A stretch of 64,000 bases of DNA. Source: Scalesia atractyloides. Lineage: Eukaryota; Streptophyta; Magnoliopsida; Asterales; Asteraceae. The notes under the pieces are model-generated. The model ran no database searches. It was not told the DNA's origin and worked only from the letters and a program-made list of their open reading frames with translations. Positions 11,901 to 22,407 of this stretch are shown one piece after another. The stretch is taken from the NCBI GenBank assembly GCA_947069175.1, contig CAMTDV010000007.1:54827583-54891582 (forward strand). Reading direction: 5' to 3'. The translations under genes and the position numbers were made by a program. Every line of letters starts with the position of its first letter. The stretch's first letter is position 1.

Positions 11901-12619
11901 TGTTGATACAGTTTTGTGTCTGTCGCTTGTTCTTAGTTACATTTGTAATTGTACGGTCTTTCTCAAGTGTCTGTATAAGTTTGGTCATGTCGACCAAATC
12001 AAGATATCCTTCTATCTTGGTTTCGTACGACATCTTAGTTAGTCTATGTTAACGGGCACATGTGTGCATACCGTTGAGTCTTGTGTACGTCATGTCTATG
12101 ACACGTTCTCCAAAGTAAGCATTCTATACGAGCCACATGCTCCATACGAGCCAGATGCTCCGTACGAGCCACATGCTTCGTACAAGCCACATGCTCCGTA
12201 GAAGGAATCATTGTAAACAAGTTGGTTTACATGGTTCGTACGAACCATTCACTTCGTACGAACCAATTGCTTCGTACAAGCCTCTTTGGAGCAGTGCTTC
12301 GTGGTTAATAGAATGTTCTGTATGTCTGGTAACGTGCTTCGTACAATGACCATCATGGACACTATATAAGCAGACATGCACCTCTCAGTCAGGGTGTTGT
12401 TGGTTGTTCAACTTGTCGATGAGCTGAGCAGTTAGCATCTCTGGAGCAGACGAAGACACAAGAACAAAGGCAGTTTGTTGAGTCGTATGAGCATTGTTTG
12501 TATATGTTTGTACTTATTCTCATCTCTTAATCAAGATAGTGAATCTTTGGTTACCTCGTGTTCTTACTTTGCTTTGGTTTGCATGCATACTTGGATTCGG
12601 CACTCGTATATGTGTTTCA
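11901..12619 (+). mobile_element. Element E: solo LTR, Copia-like, inserted in D
   Basis: A 719-bp segment starting tgttgatacag and ending gtgtttca breaks the D reading frame between RNase H and integrase. It has a plus-strand TATA box (tatataag, 12363-12370) and an R/U5-like tail. Upstream of the TATA box lie repeats of tacgagccacatgctc (12127-12197) and perfect palindromes ggttcgtacgaacc (12233-12246) and ttcgtacgaa (12253-12262). Length and termini suggest a Copia LTR. I find no convincing target-site duplication (ctatt left, tgaac right), so the exact edges are uncertain. Confidence 0.6.
12127..12370 (+). promoter_or_regulatory. Repeat/palindrome cluster and TATA box of LTR E
   Basis: Four units of about 17 bp (tacgagccacatgctcc and variants) are followed by two palindromes centred on cgtacg and further ttcgtac words. 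The TATA box tatataag begins at 12363. The cluster ends within about 20 bp of the TATA box. Confidence 0.6.
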
Positions 12620-13910
12620 TGAACAAGGAATAGGTTTAACTTGATCCTCAGGTGGACCTACACTATTTCTGACCTCAATGCTCTTAGTGTTAACCCTTAT
12701 AGGTTTAACTCGTTCTTTGCGACATAAGGCATCAACAACTACATTTGCTTTGCCTGGATGGTAGCGAATCTCGTAGTCATAGTCATTAAGCGTTCCCATC
12801 CAACGGCGTTGTCGCATGTTCAATTCTTTCTGATTGAACATATGCTGGAGACTTTTATGGTCAGTGTATATAATACACTTTGTACCATACAAGTAATGTC
12901 TCCACAGTTTTAGTGCAAATACAACGGCACCCAATTCCAAATCGTGGGTGGTGTAATTCCTTTCGTGCACCTTTAACTGTCATGATGCATAGGCAATCAT
13001 TTTTCCTTTTTGCATTAGCACACAACCCATGCCATTGTGCAATGCATCACAGAAGACTACAAAGTCTTCAACATCCTCTGGTAGGGATAACACAGGAGCA
13101 TTGCTTAACTTGTGTTTAAGAATCTCAAAAGATTCTTGTTGCTTTGGACCCCAATTATACTTAACATTCTTTCGGGTTAAGGTAGTTAGAGGAGTGGCTA
13201 TTCTTGAAAAGTTCTCAATGAACCTCCTGTAATAACCGCCAATCCTAGGAAACTACGAATCTCCGATGGGGTTTTGGGTACTTCCCAATTCATGATGGCT
13301 TCAATTTTGGTGGGATCCACTTGGATACCATGCTCACTTACCATGTGTCCAAGATATTGGACCTCTCTAAGCCAAAATTCACACATAGGGAATTTAGCAT
13401 AAAGCTTCCTTTCCTTAGCAGTTCTAAGATGCACCAAAGATGTTTCTCATGATCGGCTTGATTACGAGAGTAGATAAGTATGTCGGCTATAAAGACAATG
13501 ACAAACTTATCCAAATATGGTTTGCAGACTCTATTCATGAGATCCATGAATGCTGCAGGTGCATTCGTGAGCCCAAAAGGCATCACTAAGAATTCAAAGT
13601 GACCATATCGGGTCCTGAAGGCAGTTTTAGGAACATCTTCACTTCTAGCCTTCAGCTGGTGATATCCAGACATCAGATCAATCTTAGAGAAGTAACTAGC
13701 CCCTTGAAGTTGGTCAAATAAATCGTCGATCCTGGGCAGAGGATATCTATTCTTGATTGTTAACTTGTTTAGCTCTCGGTAGTCAATGCACATCCGCATT
13801 GAACTGTCTTTCTTTTTAACAAAAAGGATAGGAGCTCCCCAAGGTGAGGAACTAGGCTGTATAAAGCCTTTATCCAAGAGTTCGTCTAGCTGCGTCCTCA
13901 ATTCCTTCAT
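12617..13910 (-). pseudogene. D reverse transcriptase and RNase H
   Basis: The RT copies element RNA into DNA and RNase H removes the template. The minus strand shows ILFVKKKDSSMRMCIDYREL, NRYPLPRIDDLFDQLQGA, FSKIDLMSGYHQL and VMPFGLTNAPAAFM. The catalytic box reads VIVFIADILIYS where the family has VIVFIDDILIYS, so one metal-binding Asp is Ala (about 13482-13490). The thumb (YLGHMVSEHGIQVDP) is in another frame (13198-13437). RNase H follows at 12617-12970 with LELGAVVFALKLWRHYLYG and IIYTDHKSLQHMF. At least two frameshifts separate the parts. E truncates the downstream link. Confidence 0.9.
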
Positions 13911-13941
13911 CTCTGTTGGTGCTACCTATATGGGGCTCTAG

Positions 13942-14572
13942 CTACAGGTGCTGACCCTGGCAGGATATCAATCTTGAACTCCACTTGTCTGTCTGGAGGT
14001 AGGCCTGGTAATTCTCTGGAAATACATCGGGATATTCTGAGATGACTGGTAGGTCCTCCATGTTCGGCTTAGGCTCATTTATGGTAACTTGTGCCGAGTA
14101 GATGACACATCCTTTCCTCAAACACCTGGATGCCTTAAATAATGACACCTTGTCTGGCAGTCCATAGTGTGAGTCTCCGAGGATGGTGATCATTTCACCA
14201 GATGGGGTCTTAAACTCGATGAACTTTTTATCGCAGGCAATGCGGGCTTGATTATGAGATAACGAATTGCCTAAGACAACATCAAACCCCGCCAATTTCA
14301 TTGGCAGAAGAGAATATAGGGATGGAATGATTTTTAATGGATATAGAACATCCATCAAGAATGAAAGATGTTGTTTCTATCGTTCCATCAGCAAGTTCTA
14401 TCTCATAAGTTTTATCTAGAGTTCTTATGGGTAAGTTTAATAGTTTACTAAACTTATGGTCAACAAATGATTTATCCGCACCCGAATCAAAAAGAACTCT
14501 CGCGTAAATATTGTTAATGAGGAATGTACCTGTTATGACGTTGTTGTCATTAACGGCCTCCCTGGCATTCAT
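13942..14572 (-). pseudogene. D aspartic protease and linker to RT
   Basis: The protease matures the Gag-Pol polyprotein. ARVLFDSGADKSFVDHKF shows the catalytic D-S/T-G triplet as DSG, followed by ELADGTIETT. The second frame (13942-14358) carries FDVVLGNSLSHNQARIACD, the equivalent of the family's DVILGMDWL region, and then the protease-RT linker. The protease core is in one frame (14282-14572) and a frameshift separates it from the linker. Confidence 0.8.
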
Positions 14573-14599
14573 TTGAAAGGCACGGGCATTCCCCTTCTT

Positions 14600-15743
14600 G
14601 GCCTCTCCAGGCTTTGCATCATTACTTTTGGGTTTCTTGGGGCAATTGTACAGTTATATGCCCTTTTTCATTGCAATTGTAGCAAACTGCATCCTTAAGA
14701 TCCTTACAATCTAGGGTCTTATGCCCTCTTCTTCCTCAGATACCACAGGGTTTGGTTTGTGGATTTATATTACACTGTCCCCAATGCCTATATTTACAGT
14801 TCTTGCACAGAGGTTTATCATTAGACGCGTGCTGGTTCTTCTTGAACTTGAAATTTCCTTTCTTTTTGAATAATTGGGAGTTATTGTCCTCCCGTTTCCT
14901 CTTTCCGTCAGTTTTAGTTCTATGACTTTTGCCTCACTAGATCTAAGGTGAGGGAGAAAGATAGGTCAACGGCAGACCTGTAGGTACTAGGCCGAGCAGC
15001 CTTTACCGTGCCCTTTATTTCGGGCACCAATCCATTTATAAAACACGCAATGCGTTTGGATTCGAGGGTGTTCAGATAGGAAACTAACCTAGATAGGGAA
15101 TTGAAATCGGAAACATATTTCCGACAATATAGGTTTTTCATGGAAAGAGACAAGAAGTCGCTTTCCAATTTCTCCACCTCATGGGGTGGGCAATATGTTT
15201 CCTTAACAAGGTCCACAAACTTGGATCACCCTAAATTATACATGTGTACTTTACCTGTAGACTGTATCATGGCTTTCCACTATATTAGGGCATCGCCCTT
15301 AAAGGACTATGATACATACTTGACCACATCCTTATCAGCACAGTTGCTTATATCTACAATCGTTTCCATCTCATCCAGTCACTTTAGAGCTTCCACAACT
15401 CCTTTTTTCCATTAAAGTCTCGGTGCTTACAAGAGACGAATTACTTATAGGTGCATCCGTCTTTAGCAGAACGGGACCTTTCAGCAAAATCTAATTTCTT
15501 TGGTTCACTCTTCGCATTTGAAGAGTGAACGGAGCTCTCCTTATGAGCTGAAGATGGTGGAATAGATAAGGGTCTAAAGCGAGTGGCACTCAACTCTCTT
15601 AGCTTTTCTATGGCCTTTCCCATGGCCTTTTCGACAGCCGCATCAATGCGAGCTTGAAAATTATCATCATCTATATTTTTGTTTTCAGCTTTGTTAGATT
15701 CAACATTCCTGTGGCTACTTAGCGCTTCATTTGAATTAGCCAT
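14600..15743 (-). pseudogene. D gag (capsid-nucleocapsid), frameshifted
   Basis: A likely start is MANSNEALSSH at about 15743, inside a longer open frame from 15830. An alpha-helical N-terminus (FQARIDAAVEKAMGKAIEKL) comes next, then retrotransposon-gag motifs in shifted frames: ALKWLDEMETIVDISNC and ALIWWKAMIQSTG near 15250-15400, and FLSLSMKNLYCRKYVSDFNS at 14920-15216. A zinc knuckle starts CYNCNEKGHI near 14680, but its last Cys is displaced by a frame change. Gag would coat element RNA in the cytoplasm. Length and order fit Ty3/gypsy. Confidence 0.75.
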
Positions 15744-16739
15744 CTTTAAGTCTTGGGTTCTATATACCAATAAAACTTCATTTAGCCATGGCGTAACAAC
15801 CATATCGGCTTTCAATATTGGATATAACAATCCATTGCCTATACTAGTGTGAATAACATCACAACTCTTAGTCTTAACATATCTATATTTGGCCTAGGTC
15901 TTAATAGGACCATCATAGCAAATTACAATTTGGACGTAGTCCATATATCATTGGACAGTGGATCGCATTGTCACAACTGTCATTGTCATGATTGACAATT
16001 ATATAGTTAAATAGACTAGTCCCTAATGGACAATATAATTTGGCACACTTGGCCTATATCATATCAGATGTATATGGCATATCAGCCTGTCCCGTTGGAC
16101 ATAAATTGGGCACATTGGCCTACATCATATCAGATGTATATGGCATATCAGCATGTCCCGTTGGACATAAATTGGGCACATTGGCCTACATCATATCAGA
16201 TGTATATGGCATATCAGCCTGTCCCGTTGATGGCTAGTGTGGTTCCTCAAGTCACACTACCAAGAGTATGAACGTTTCTTATTGTTAAATAAGAGTACCT
16301 AATGATTGATTAATGGTCAGGGTCACCTTCGACCTTAACGACCTTGGAGGTTTGGACCTAGTCCCTTACCTCTGGATAGAAGGATAACTTCCCTTAACTA
16401 TCCTGATAGAAGACCCCTTCGTACTTAACTATCATTTCTTGGCCAACATGTAGTCTACGCCACTTGGCATAATCAATCTATTAAGGTCTTTTGGAATTAT
16501 ATAGCAGAGCATAAATTTCGAGTAAAATCGAGATGTTTGATTGAAGAGGATGAATACATATATATATAATTCCAAAAGTACTTCATTAAATTCCAATTTA
16601 GAAACTACAATAGTAGAAAAATGAAACAAACTGTCCATGCAAGGACTTAAAGAAAATAAAAATGTCCACGCAGGGACTAAAGAAACAACAATGTCCTCGC
16701 AGCGACTACATATAATTAGAAGAGACTTCACTCGTCCTT
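15744..16739 (-). other. D spacer between the two gag-like regions
   Basis: This stretch holds no recognised domain. It contains the 66-bp repeat array (16053-16240) and AT-rich sequence rich in tata and tagtc words. It may be an untranslated leader of D or the remains of another insertion. Confidence 0.4.
16053..16240 (+). repeat. 66-bp tandem repeat, nearly 3 units
   Basis: Units start cctatatc/cctacatc at 16053, 16119 and 16185. They are almost identical, so the array is young. The unit is 22 codons long, and on the plus strand it is open in two frames, giving for example SYQMYMAYQPVPLDINWAHW repeated. D is sensed on the minus strand, so coding is doubtful. Confidence 0.85.
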
Positions 16740-17808
16740 CTTTCCCTTGACCAACTTGGAGAGTTTTTTGAAGAATTTGTTTGTTTTCTTCTTGTTTTCT
16801 CCGCCTGTTGCTGCATTTCCTTCATTCTTTCTAAGTCATCATTAATGGCCTACTGGTGGCAGAGGTTGTGGTTGAGGTTGTGGCATAACCGGATACTGGT
16901 ACCCATAAGTTGGATATCCAGTCGGTGGATAAGTAAAGTGCGTTGTGCATAACCGCCTGCATGTAGGGGTCTTGCGACCATGCTTGACAGTCTATCGTGT
17001 AGACGGGTTAAAAGGATCATATCCAGACGTGTTGGATATGTGGGATTGGGTTAGTATAACCCGATGGTGGTGGTTGAACAACAGGTGTTGGTGTTGGTTC
17101 CACTATAGGTTAAACATTAGAGGGTCCACCCATTTGTGGGTCCTCTTGAATTGTGGGGTAGGAGTTGGGCAAAGGTGGCAGCGATCCCAACCTTTGTGCT
17201 GCACTTACCAACATACGTGCTCCACGCTTCTTCCTTGGTGGTTCAGGTGGTGGTTGAGGTTGGTCCAACGGTTCCATGTGGACATCTTCTTGAACAAGAG
17301 GTGGTTGAGAGTGGTGAGAAAGAGTGTGGGCGAAAGTGAATTGATTCCAATATTGGTCCCACTAGTTAAGACCTTGGTAGGGTGATCCGGCGTAAGAGTT
17401 CGAATCGCTTGATATTTAATATGGGATGCATATTTGATCCAACAGCGGCATCTCCGGGTCGGAGTCCTCGTCCATAGGGTGTGGCTGGTCCAACTGATTT
17501 TGATCTGCTGGAGGTGTGTTAAAGTAGTGGTTGGGATTAAATTCTTCATGGTAAGAGTGTGAATGGGAATTGGTGAGAATAGTGAGTATGGTGTGAATGA
17601 TAGGAGTGGTGAGAGTGGTAAGACTTTTGGACACGTGAGGGCGAGTGTCTATGAGAGACAGAGCGTCTCGCTGGTTTGCCAAGGAGATGAATCTCCTGAT
17701 TCTTGGTAAGCATCTGAGTTGTGAGGTTGAGGGGAATGCGCCCCGATGGTCCTCCCCTCATTGGACCTTTTTATCTCCCACTTTGTCCTCGTACGCGTGG
17801 CGGCATTT
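16740..17808 (-). pseudogene. Pro/His/Ser-rich gag-like ORF near the D 5' LTR, broken
   Basis: The minus strand starts MPPRVRGQSGR at about 17808, meets a stop, and resumes MRGGPSGRIPLNL. It then runs through Ser/His-rich sequence (17416-17761), an acidic stretch MDEDSDPEMPLLDQ, and Pro/Asn-rich sequence, to a Lys-rich end near 16745-16790 in other frames. I recognise this composition from retrotransposon gag-like proteins in Asteraceae genomes, from memory and without a domain match. It sits upstream of the canonical gag (15743), so D would have two gag-like regions or an unusually long gag N-terminus. An older nested element is the alternative. Confidence 0.5.
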
Positions 17809-17960
17809 GTCCAGTTAAAAATCAATTCAAAAACAATACTAATACTTAATAATGAAATGAGTAATCCTCGGTCAATGCCTAGACTCGGAAGTCTAAGGAA
17901 TGTGCTCGTGTAAGTTTGAGATTAAACACAAAAGGCCAGTGTTTAATCCTCTCAAACATT

Positions 17961-17974
17961 GGCTCTGACACCAA
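17961..17974 (-). other. Primer-binding site of D (tRNA-Met type)
   Basis: On the minus strand ttggtgtcagagcc begins two bases after the LTR end (gggtgtgaca). It resembles TGGTATCAGAGC of initiator tRNA-Met. It fixes 17977-21361 as the 5' LTR. Confidence 0.8.
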
Positions 17975-17976
17975 CC

Positions 17977-20900
17977 TGTCACACCCCGGATTTCCATCCA
18001 AATCTATACACCGGTGGGCCCGGGTGGGGAGTATTGTGACGTCAGTTGATAACATCATTGTCAATTAAACACGGCAAACGGAATTCTTGGAGTAAAGTTA
18101 CTATTATAAACCGAATATTCGAAAATATAAAATAATATACAGGCTCGTAATAGAAGATCCACAGGCGGATCATAAATTGTACATGGAAAGAATATAAAAC
18201 AGACTTTGGGTAGATTTAGGATTTGCAAGATCCTCTATCACTACCGAGCACCTCCGGCCTATTTTCGTATTGTATCTGCAGTTTAGTCTTTTGAAAATAC
18301 GTCAGCTTTCGCTGGTAAATACACCCAAATGACTCATTTTGAAAACATTTCAAAAAATGTTTTAAGTGCGTATCAGCACAAAATCTTTTTATAACTTGGG
18401 TTAATTGACCGTCCAACCTTGTTAACAGATTTACATGTTTGTCCATACATACGGGCCCGGTACGGAGACCGAGACACAATTAACGTACACACCACTTTGG
18501 ACTCACGAAGGAGTCAATTCCTCCCAACCTTGTGGGAATGCATAATTAGCGTCTATCGGTGTATGCCTTCACCCGCGCTAAGGTCGTGGCCATTTCTATT
18601 GTAATGAGCCAAGGATATCCAGGACACGGTAGTTAACCCCCGATGTTTAAGTTATCAAACAAAACTGATTAAAACAGAATATGCGGATTTACTAGCTGCA
18701 CCCGACATTTAATTGATCCCATTTCCGACCAAGCGGTAATAATTTACCGTAACCCAAGCCCGTATAGGGGAAATAAGTCGAGAGTATTTACCCGAGCTAG
18801 TCTTCTTTTTATTTTTATAACTCAGCCGTACACAAAAGTACTAAGTGCAGATAGCATTTACCGGTAAGTCTCTATCTGATATGGCAAAAACTAACCAATT
18901 AAATACTAACGGTCTTATTTAAGTCATTGACTTAGACCGACTAGCGTACTTAATCAAAACGCATGACGCTAGATTAAACGATGATTGGATAGAATGTAGT
19001 TTAATCCCAACAAGTACCTTGACTTGTATAATTTGGGTAAACTATAAACATTCTGGATTTTGAGAATTAAATGACAATGTTAAACCCGTTTCGGTTAATT
19101 TTCATAATGGGTAACCGGATAAGTCATGGACAAGTACTATATGCCGTTGTATTTTAAATAAATTAAAATATTAGTAGGATATCAACTTATATGCCCGTTA
19201 AGGTTTTAAAACGAAACTATGCCTTATAAGGCATTTCGGTAATTTATATCGTATAAAAGGAACTTGAATATAATTTAATGTTATAGTTATAAGTATTATG
19301 GAAAAATAGTTTATTTATGATGTATACCAATTATATGTGTAATTTATCTTTTATGACCAAACTATGCACCGAAGGGGCATTTTGGTCATTTTACACATAG
19401 TTTATAAATTATTTGGGATTCTGAGTTTATAACATGTACCTATTGTAAATATGTTTAAAATAAGTTTTGAAATCAGTAGGTATAAAGTCTTGATCAATAA
19501 TATTGTTTAAAACCATACTATGCGCCAAAACGGCGCCTATGTCGTAAAATGGCGTTTTATGCGATGTTAATGAAAACTGACATTAGGTTCAGATTAAAAT
19601 GTTTAAAATATATTATTTAATATAACATATCAGTAGGTAAATGTTTACTTAGAAAAGATTTGGTTAAAACTATTTTATGAGCCACAAGGCTAAAATCGTC
19701 ATTTATCGACATAGTTTAAGGACCTGTTTGAAAACTCAGTTTATAACTTGGTTTAACATTCCAAATAATCTACTTATAATATTACATCAGTAGGAAACTC
19801 ATTTTCAAGTTCATTATCATTTAAAACCTTTTTTATGCAAAAAGGGCATTTTGTTCAAAGATAGCATAATTATGGAACTTGCGCATAAACTTGGATTCTA
19901 ATTATGATAATGTAATATAACCTCAGAGGGTTATGCTACATTATAGTACGATCATAATGCAACTTTAGATCAGTAGGTAACTAATCTAAATCGGGTCAGA
20001 ATCGAAAGTCAAAGCAGAAGTCAAACTTCACGACTTTCGGTTGCGAACCGTCCCTAGAACTGAAATTGACAAGCCGAACATGTTCTTACGTGTTCTAAAA
20101 ATTTATACCACTTGTTTAAGTGTCAAAACAGGTTTCATAACATATATAAGATCAATTTATGATTTTTTTCGAAAAATGGTTTGTTTGACTTTTTAATATC
20201 ATAACTTTGACCCGTCAATTGGTCTAGTAAACGTGATCTTCAGGAGGTACCCTTTATAGGGACTAACACCTACCTTATTATGATCACTTAGCCATGTTCA
20301 TTTTGAACAACGGCTTGACCATAATGGTCTTAACCGAAAGTCAAAGCGTTTTCTGTAAAACGCTTTACTTTTGGCTATAAAAGCCTATAAACGAAAATGC
20401 ACAAAGAAGGAACACTTACGAGTGATTTCCAAGGTGCAAAAGAACTATGTTGGATGCTCCTGTTAGCTAGAAACTTCCAGAGGAGGGAGAAGAGTGAATG
20501 AATGAGAAAGGTTCAAGTTGAAAGGTGAACCTAAGCACCTATTTATAGTTGGAGAACTCAAAGGAGGTGAAGCCAGGTGTTTAGGGGTGTAAGAGGGAGC
20601 TTACAAGTGTCCCAAAACGTGGCATAGCAGTTTGGGAAGCCATGGTTTCGATTTTAATGGTTTTGGAGTTTTGTATGGGAGCCAAGCAAAACTTTCTGCA
20701 GAAGAGGCCTTCTCGCGCCCCACGAGAGACCTAGGCCAGGTCTCTCGCGGCCCGCGACCGCCTTTTGGCCAGTTTCAAAGTTTGACACTTTAGCCCCTTA
20801 ACTTTAAAAAGCTTCTAAAAACTTTTTAAGGCATCTTTTTTGGCACTTTTAGCCCTTCCGTAGCCAATACTTGGCATACCGGATTATGTCCGGACATTGT

Positions 20901-21361
20901 CGAACTCTTGGTTTGTTAAAAGGTCATTCAGAGGTATAAATTAACATGTTGACACTTTTAATCCCTCCATCATCCAACTTTCACATATTTACAAAATTGA
21001 ATCCTCTCGTCCAATAAATGGCACGTATGAGAGTTAGGACTTCGCAAAGGATCACTCAAGGGTTATTATGAGCATGTTGACTCCAATGTCACTCAGAGAC
21101 TGGGCATGTTGACATATCAGTCTCTTAGAGGCCAAGTTTTAAGCATGTTGACATATAGTCACTCAGAGGCTAATAATTTAAGCATGTTGACATGTCAGTC
21201 TTTCAGAGGCTTGTTATTTATGCATGTTGCCATCAGACCGCCACTCGGAGGATCAGTTTGAGCATGTTGACGCCTTTAGTCCTTATTGGTCTTTAACAGA
21301 CTATATTTAAAATACAACACGTGTCACTATACTATTGGACACGATTTTACAGGGTGTTACA
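17977..21361 (-). mobile_element. 5' LTR of D
   Basis: On the plus strand it runs tgtcacaccccgg ... agggtgttaca, with matching TG...CA termini. It is collinear with the other LTR. It retains the TATA box (20539-20548), the inverted repeats (20710-20762) and the cactcagaggct array (about 21050-21260). Point and indel differences to the 3' LTR are frequent, so the insertion is not recent. Confidence 0.85.
20539..20762 (-). promoter_or_regulatory. U3 promoter of D 5' LTR: palindromes upstream of TATA
   Basis: The TATA box ctataaatag (minus) lies at 20539-20548. About 165 bp upstream are tctcgcg-ccc-cacgaga and the stem cgagagacct-aggcc-aggtctctcg. The second stem keeps ten pairs although single bases differ from the 3' LTR, where the pairs also hold. 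Confidence 0.65.
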
Positions 21362-22379
21362 GTAAAGGTCTACGGGGTCAAAATTACCTTGGAGTCACGA
21401 ATCAAGAGGAATGAGCGTTAGAGGCCTCACTAAAAAAGAGGGGGTGAAAGTCTAAAGGAATGGCTTATGATGCTAAGTAAAAAGGGCCTACGGCTTACTT
21501 AAATAAAGTGAGGAAACTATTTACGATTCCTCACGAGAAATAAAAAAACAGTAAAAGAAGAAATGCTAAGTGGTCAATTTCTCGATGCAAGTAATTGTCA
21601 TGAGTTAAAAGGAAAATGTTGAACTAAAATTCAGTTTTAGTTAGAAACAATGTTTTAACATTTACAAATAGTATGAGAGGAATTGGAAAATGATTAATAT
21701 TAAAGGAAACAGGTCTTGACACCAATAGGTGCGAGACGATAAATTCATAAAGAAAATTTTCGAAAACGAAAAGATTGATATAAACTTAAACATGACGTGA
21801 TGCAGTCACGGTCAACAAAAAAATAACATGGTATATGATTACCTGCTAACACGAGCTATGGGACTCACGAGCTATGGGCTGGGTTCAAACTAAACTATGA
21901 GGCATAAGATAACTGGTGACTGATAAGTCCAACCGATAGACCGGTCAAGGTCAAATTAATCTAAAACTTGTTTAATATGCTTACCATTATATGATTGGCA
22001 TGAATAAATATGATAACAGACTTATACGACCGAGTAGCCAGATGGTGACTCGCTCTAATGAATTTTAAAGAAGAGGAATGCCAATCAGATTTGAAAGCCT
22101 AAAAGGCCTTACCAAAAAGGCACACGCGGCAAGGCATATGACAACCTTTGACCGAAAGATTAAATGCCTTGAAAACAAAATATCAATCAAGAAAAAGAGC
22201 AGAAAGGAGTCGTACACCAATTGAGAGTCCGAAGAACATTGTCACATCTTCCTGGTAAGATTATTGAATAATTAAAATATGAGGAACGTTCAGGTGAAAG
22301 AAACCAAGTCCATCGGGTTGAACCCAAGGAACTACATAAGTAAGGTTTCGAGGACGAAACCTCTTTAAGGGGGATGACT
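21362..22379 (+). mobile_element. Internal region of family A, right part, with polypurine tract
   Basis: This continues the A interior after D. From 21686 it matches 62-782. It ends in ctctttaagggggatgac (about 22360-22377) directly before the next TGTAACACCCC, the expected polypurine tract of a plus-oriented element. No domain is visible. Confidence 0.7.
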
Positions 22380-22407
22380 TGTAACACCCCAAAAACGAGT
22401 TTGGTAA

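Larger units (their letters stand above)
6445..21361 (-). mobile_element. Element D: Ty3/gypsy Tekay/Del-type chromovirus, defective
   Basis: D has two LTRs of about 3.4 kb (6445-9877 and 17977-21361) and a Met-type primer site beside the right one. In minus-strand order it shows gag, protease, RT, RNase H, integrase and a chromodomain, then a polypurine tract before the left LTR. Order and chromodomain place it in the chromovirus branch, and the motifs resemble Tekay/Del. It lies inside the A interior. The flanks are ctaagg on the left and gtaaag on the right, so no clean target-site duplication is seen. Its left LTR edge is diverged, with the start estimated by alignment at 6445. Frameshifts, stops, a lost RT Asp, an integrase duplication and an inserted LTR (11901-12619) make it inactive. 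Confidence 0.85.

Noticed and set aside
11901..12619. Host gene promoter, because of a good TATA box and leader-like sequence
   Set aside because: It interrupts the D reading frame, has TG...CA ends and no coding sequence follows. A solo LTR explains it better.
16945..17385. Plus-strand ORF of 146 codons rich in Trp and Arg
   Set aside because: It is antisense to the Pro/His-rich D region. The odd composition follows from that strand.
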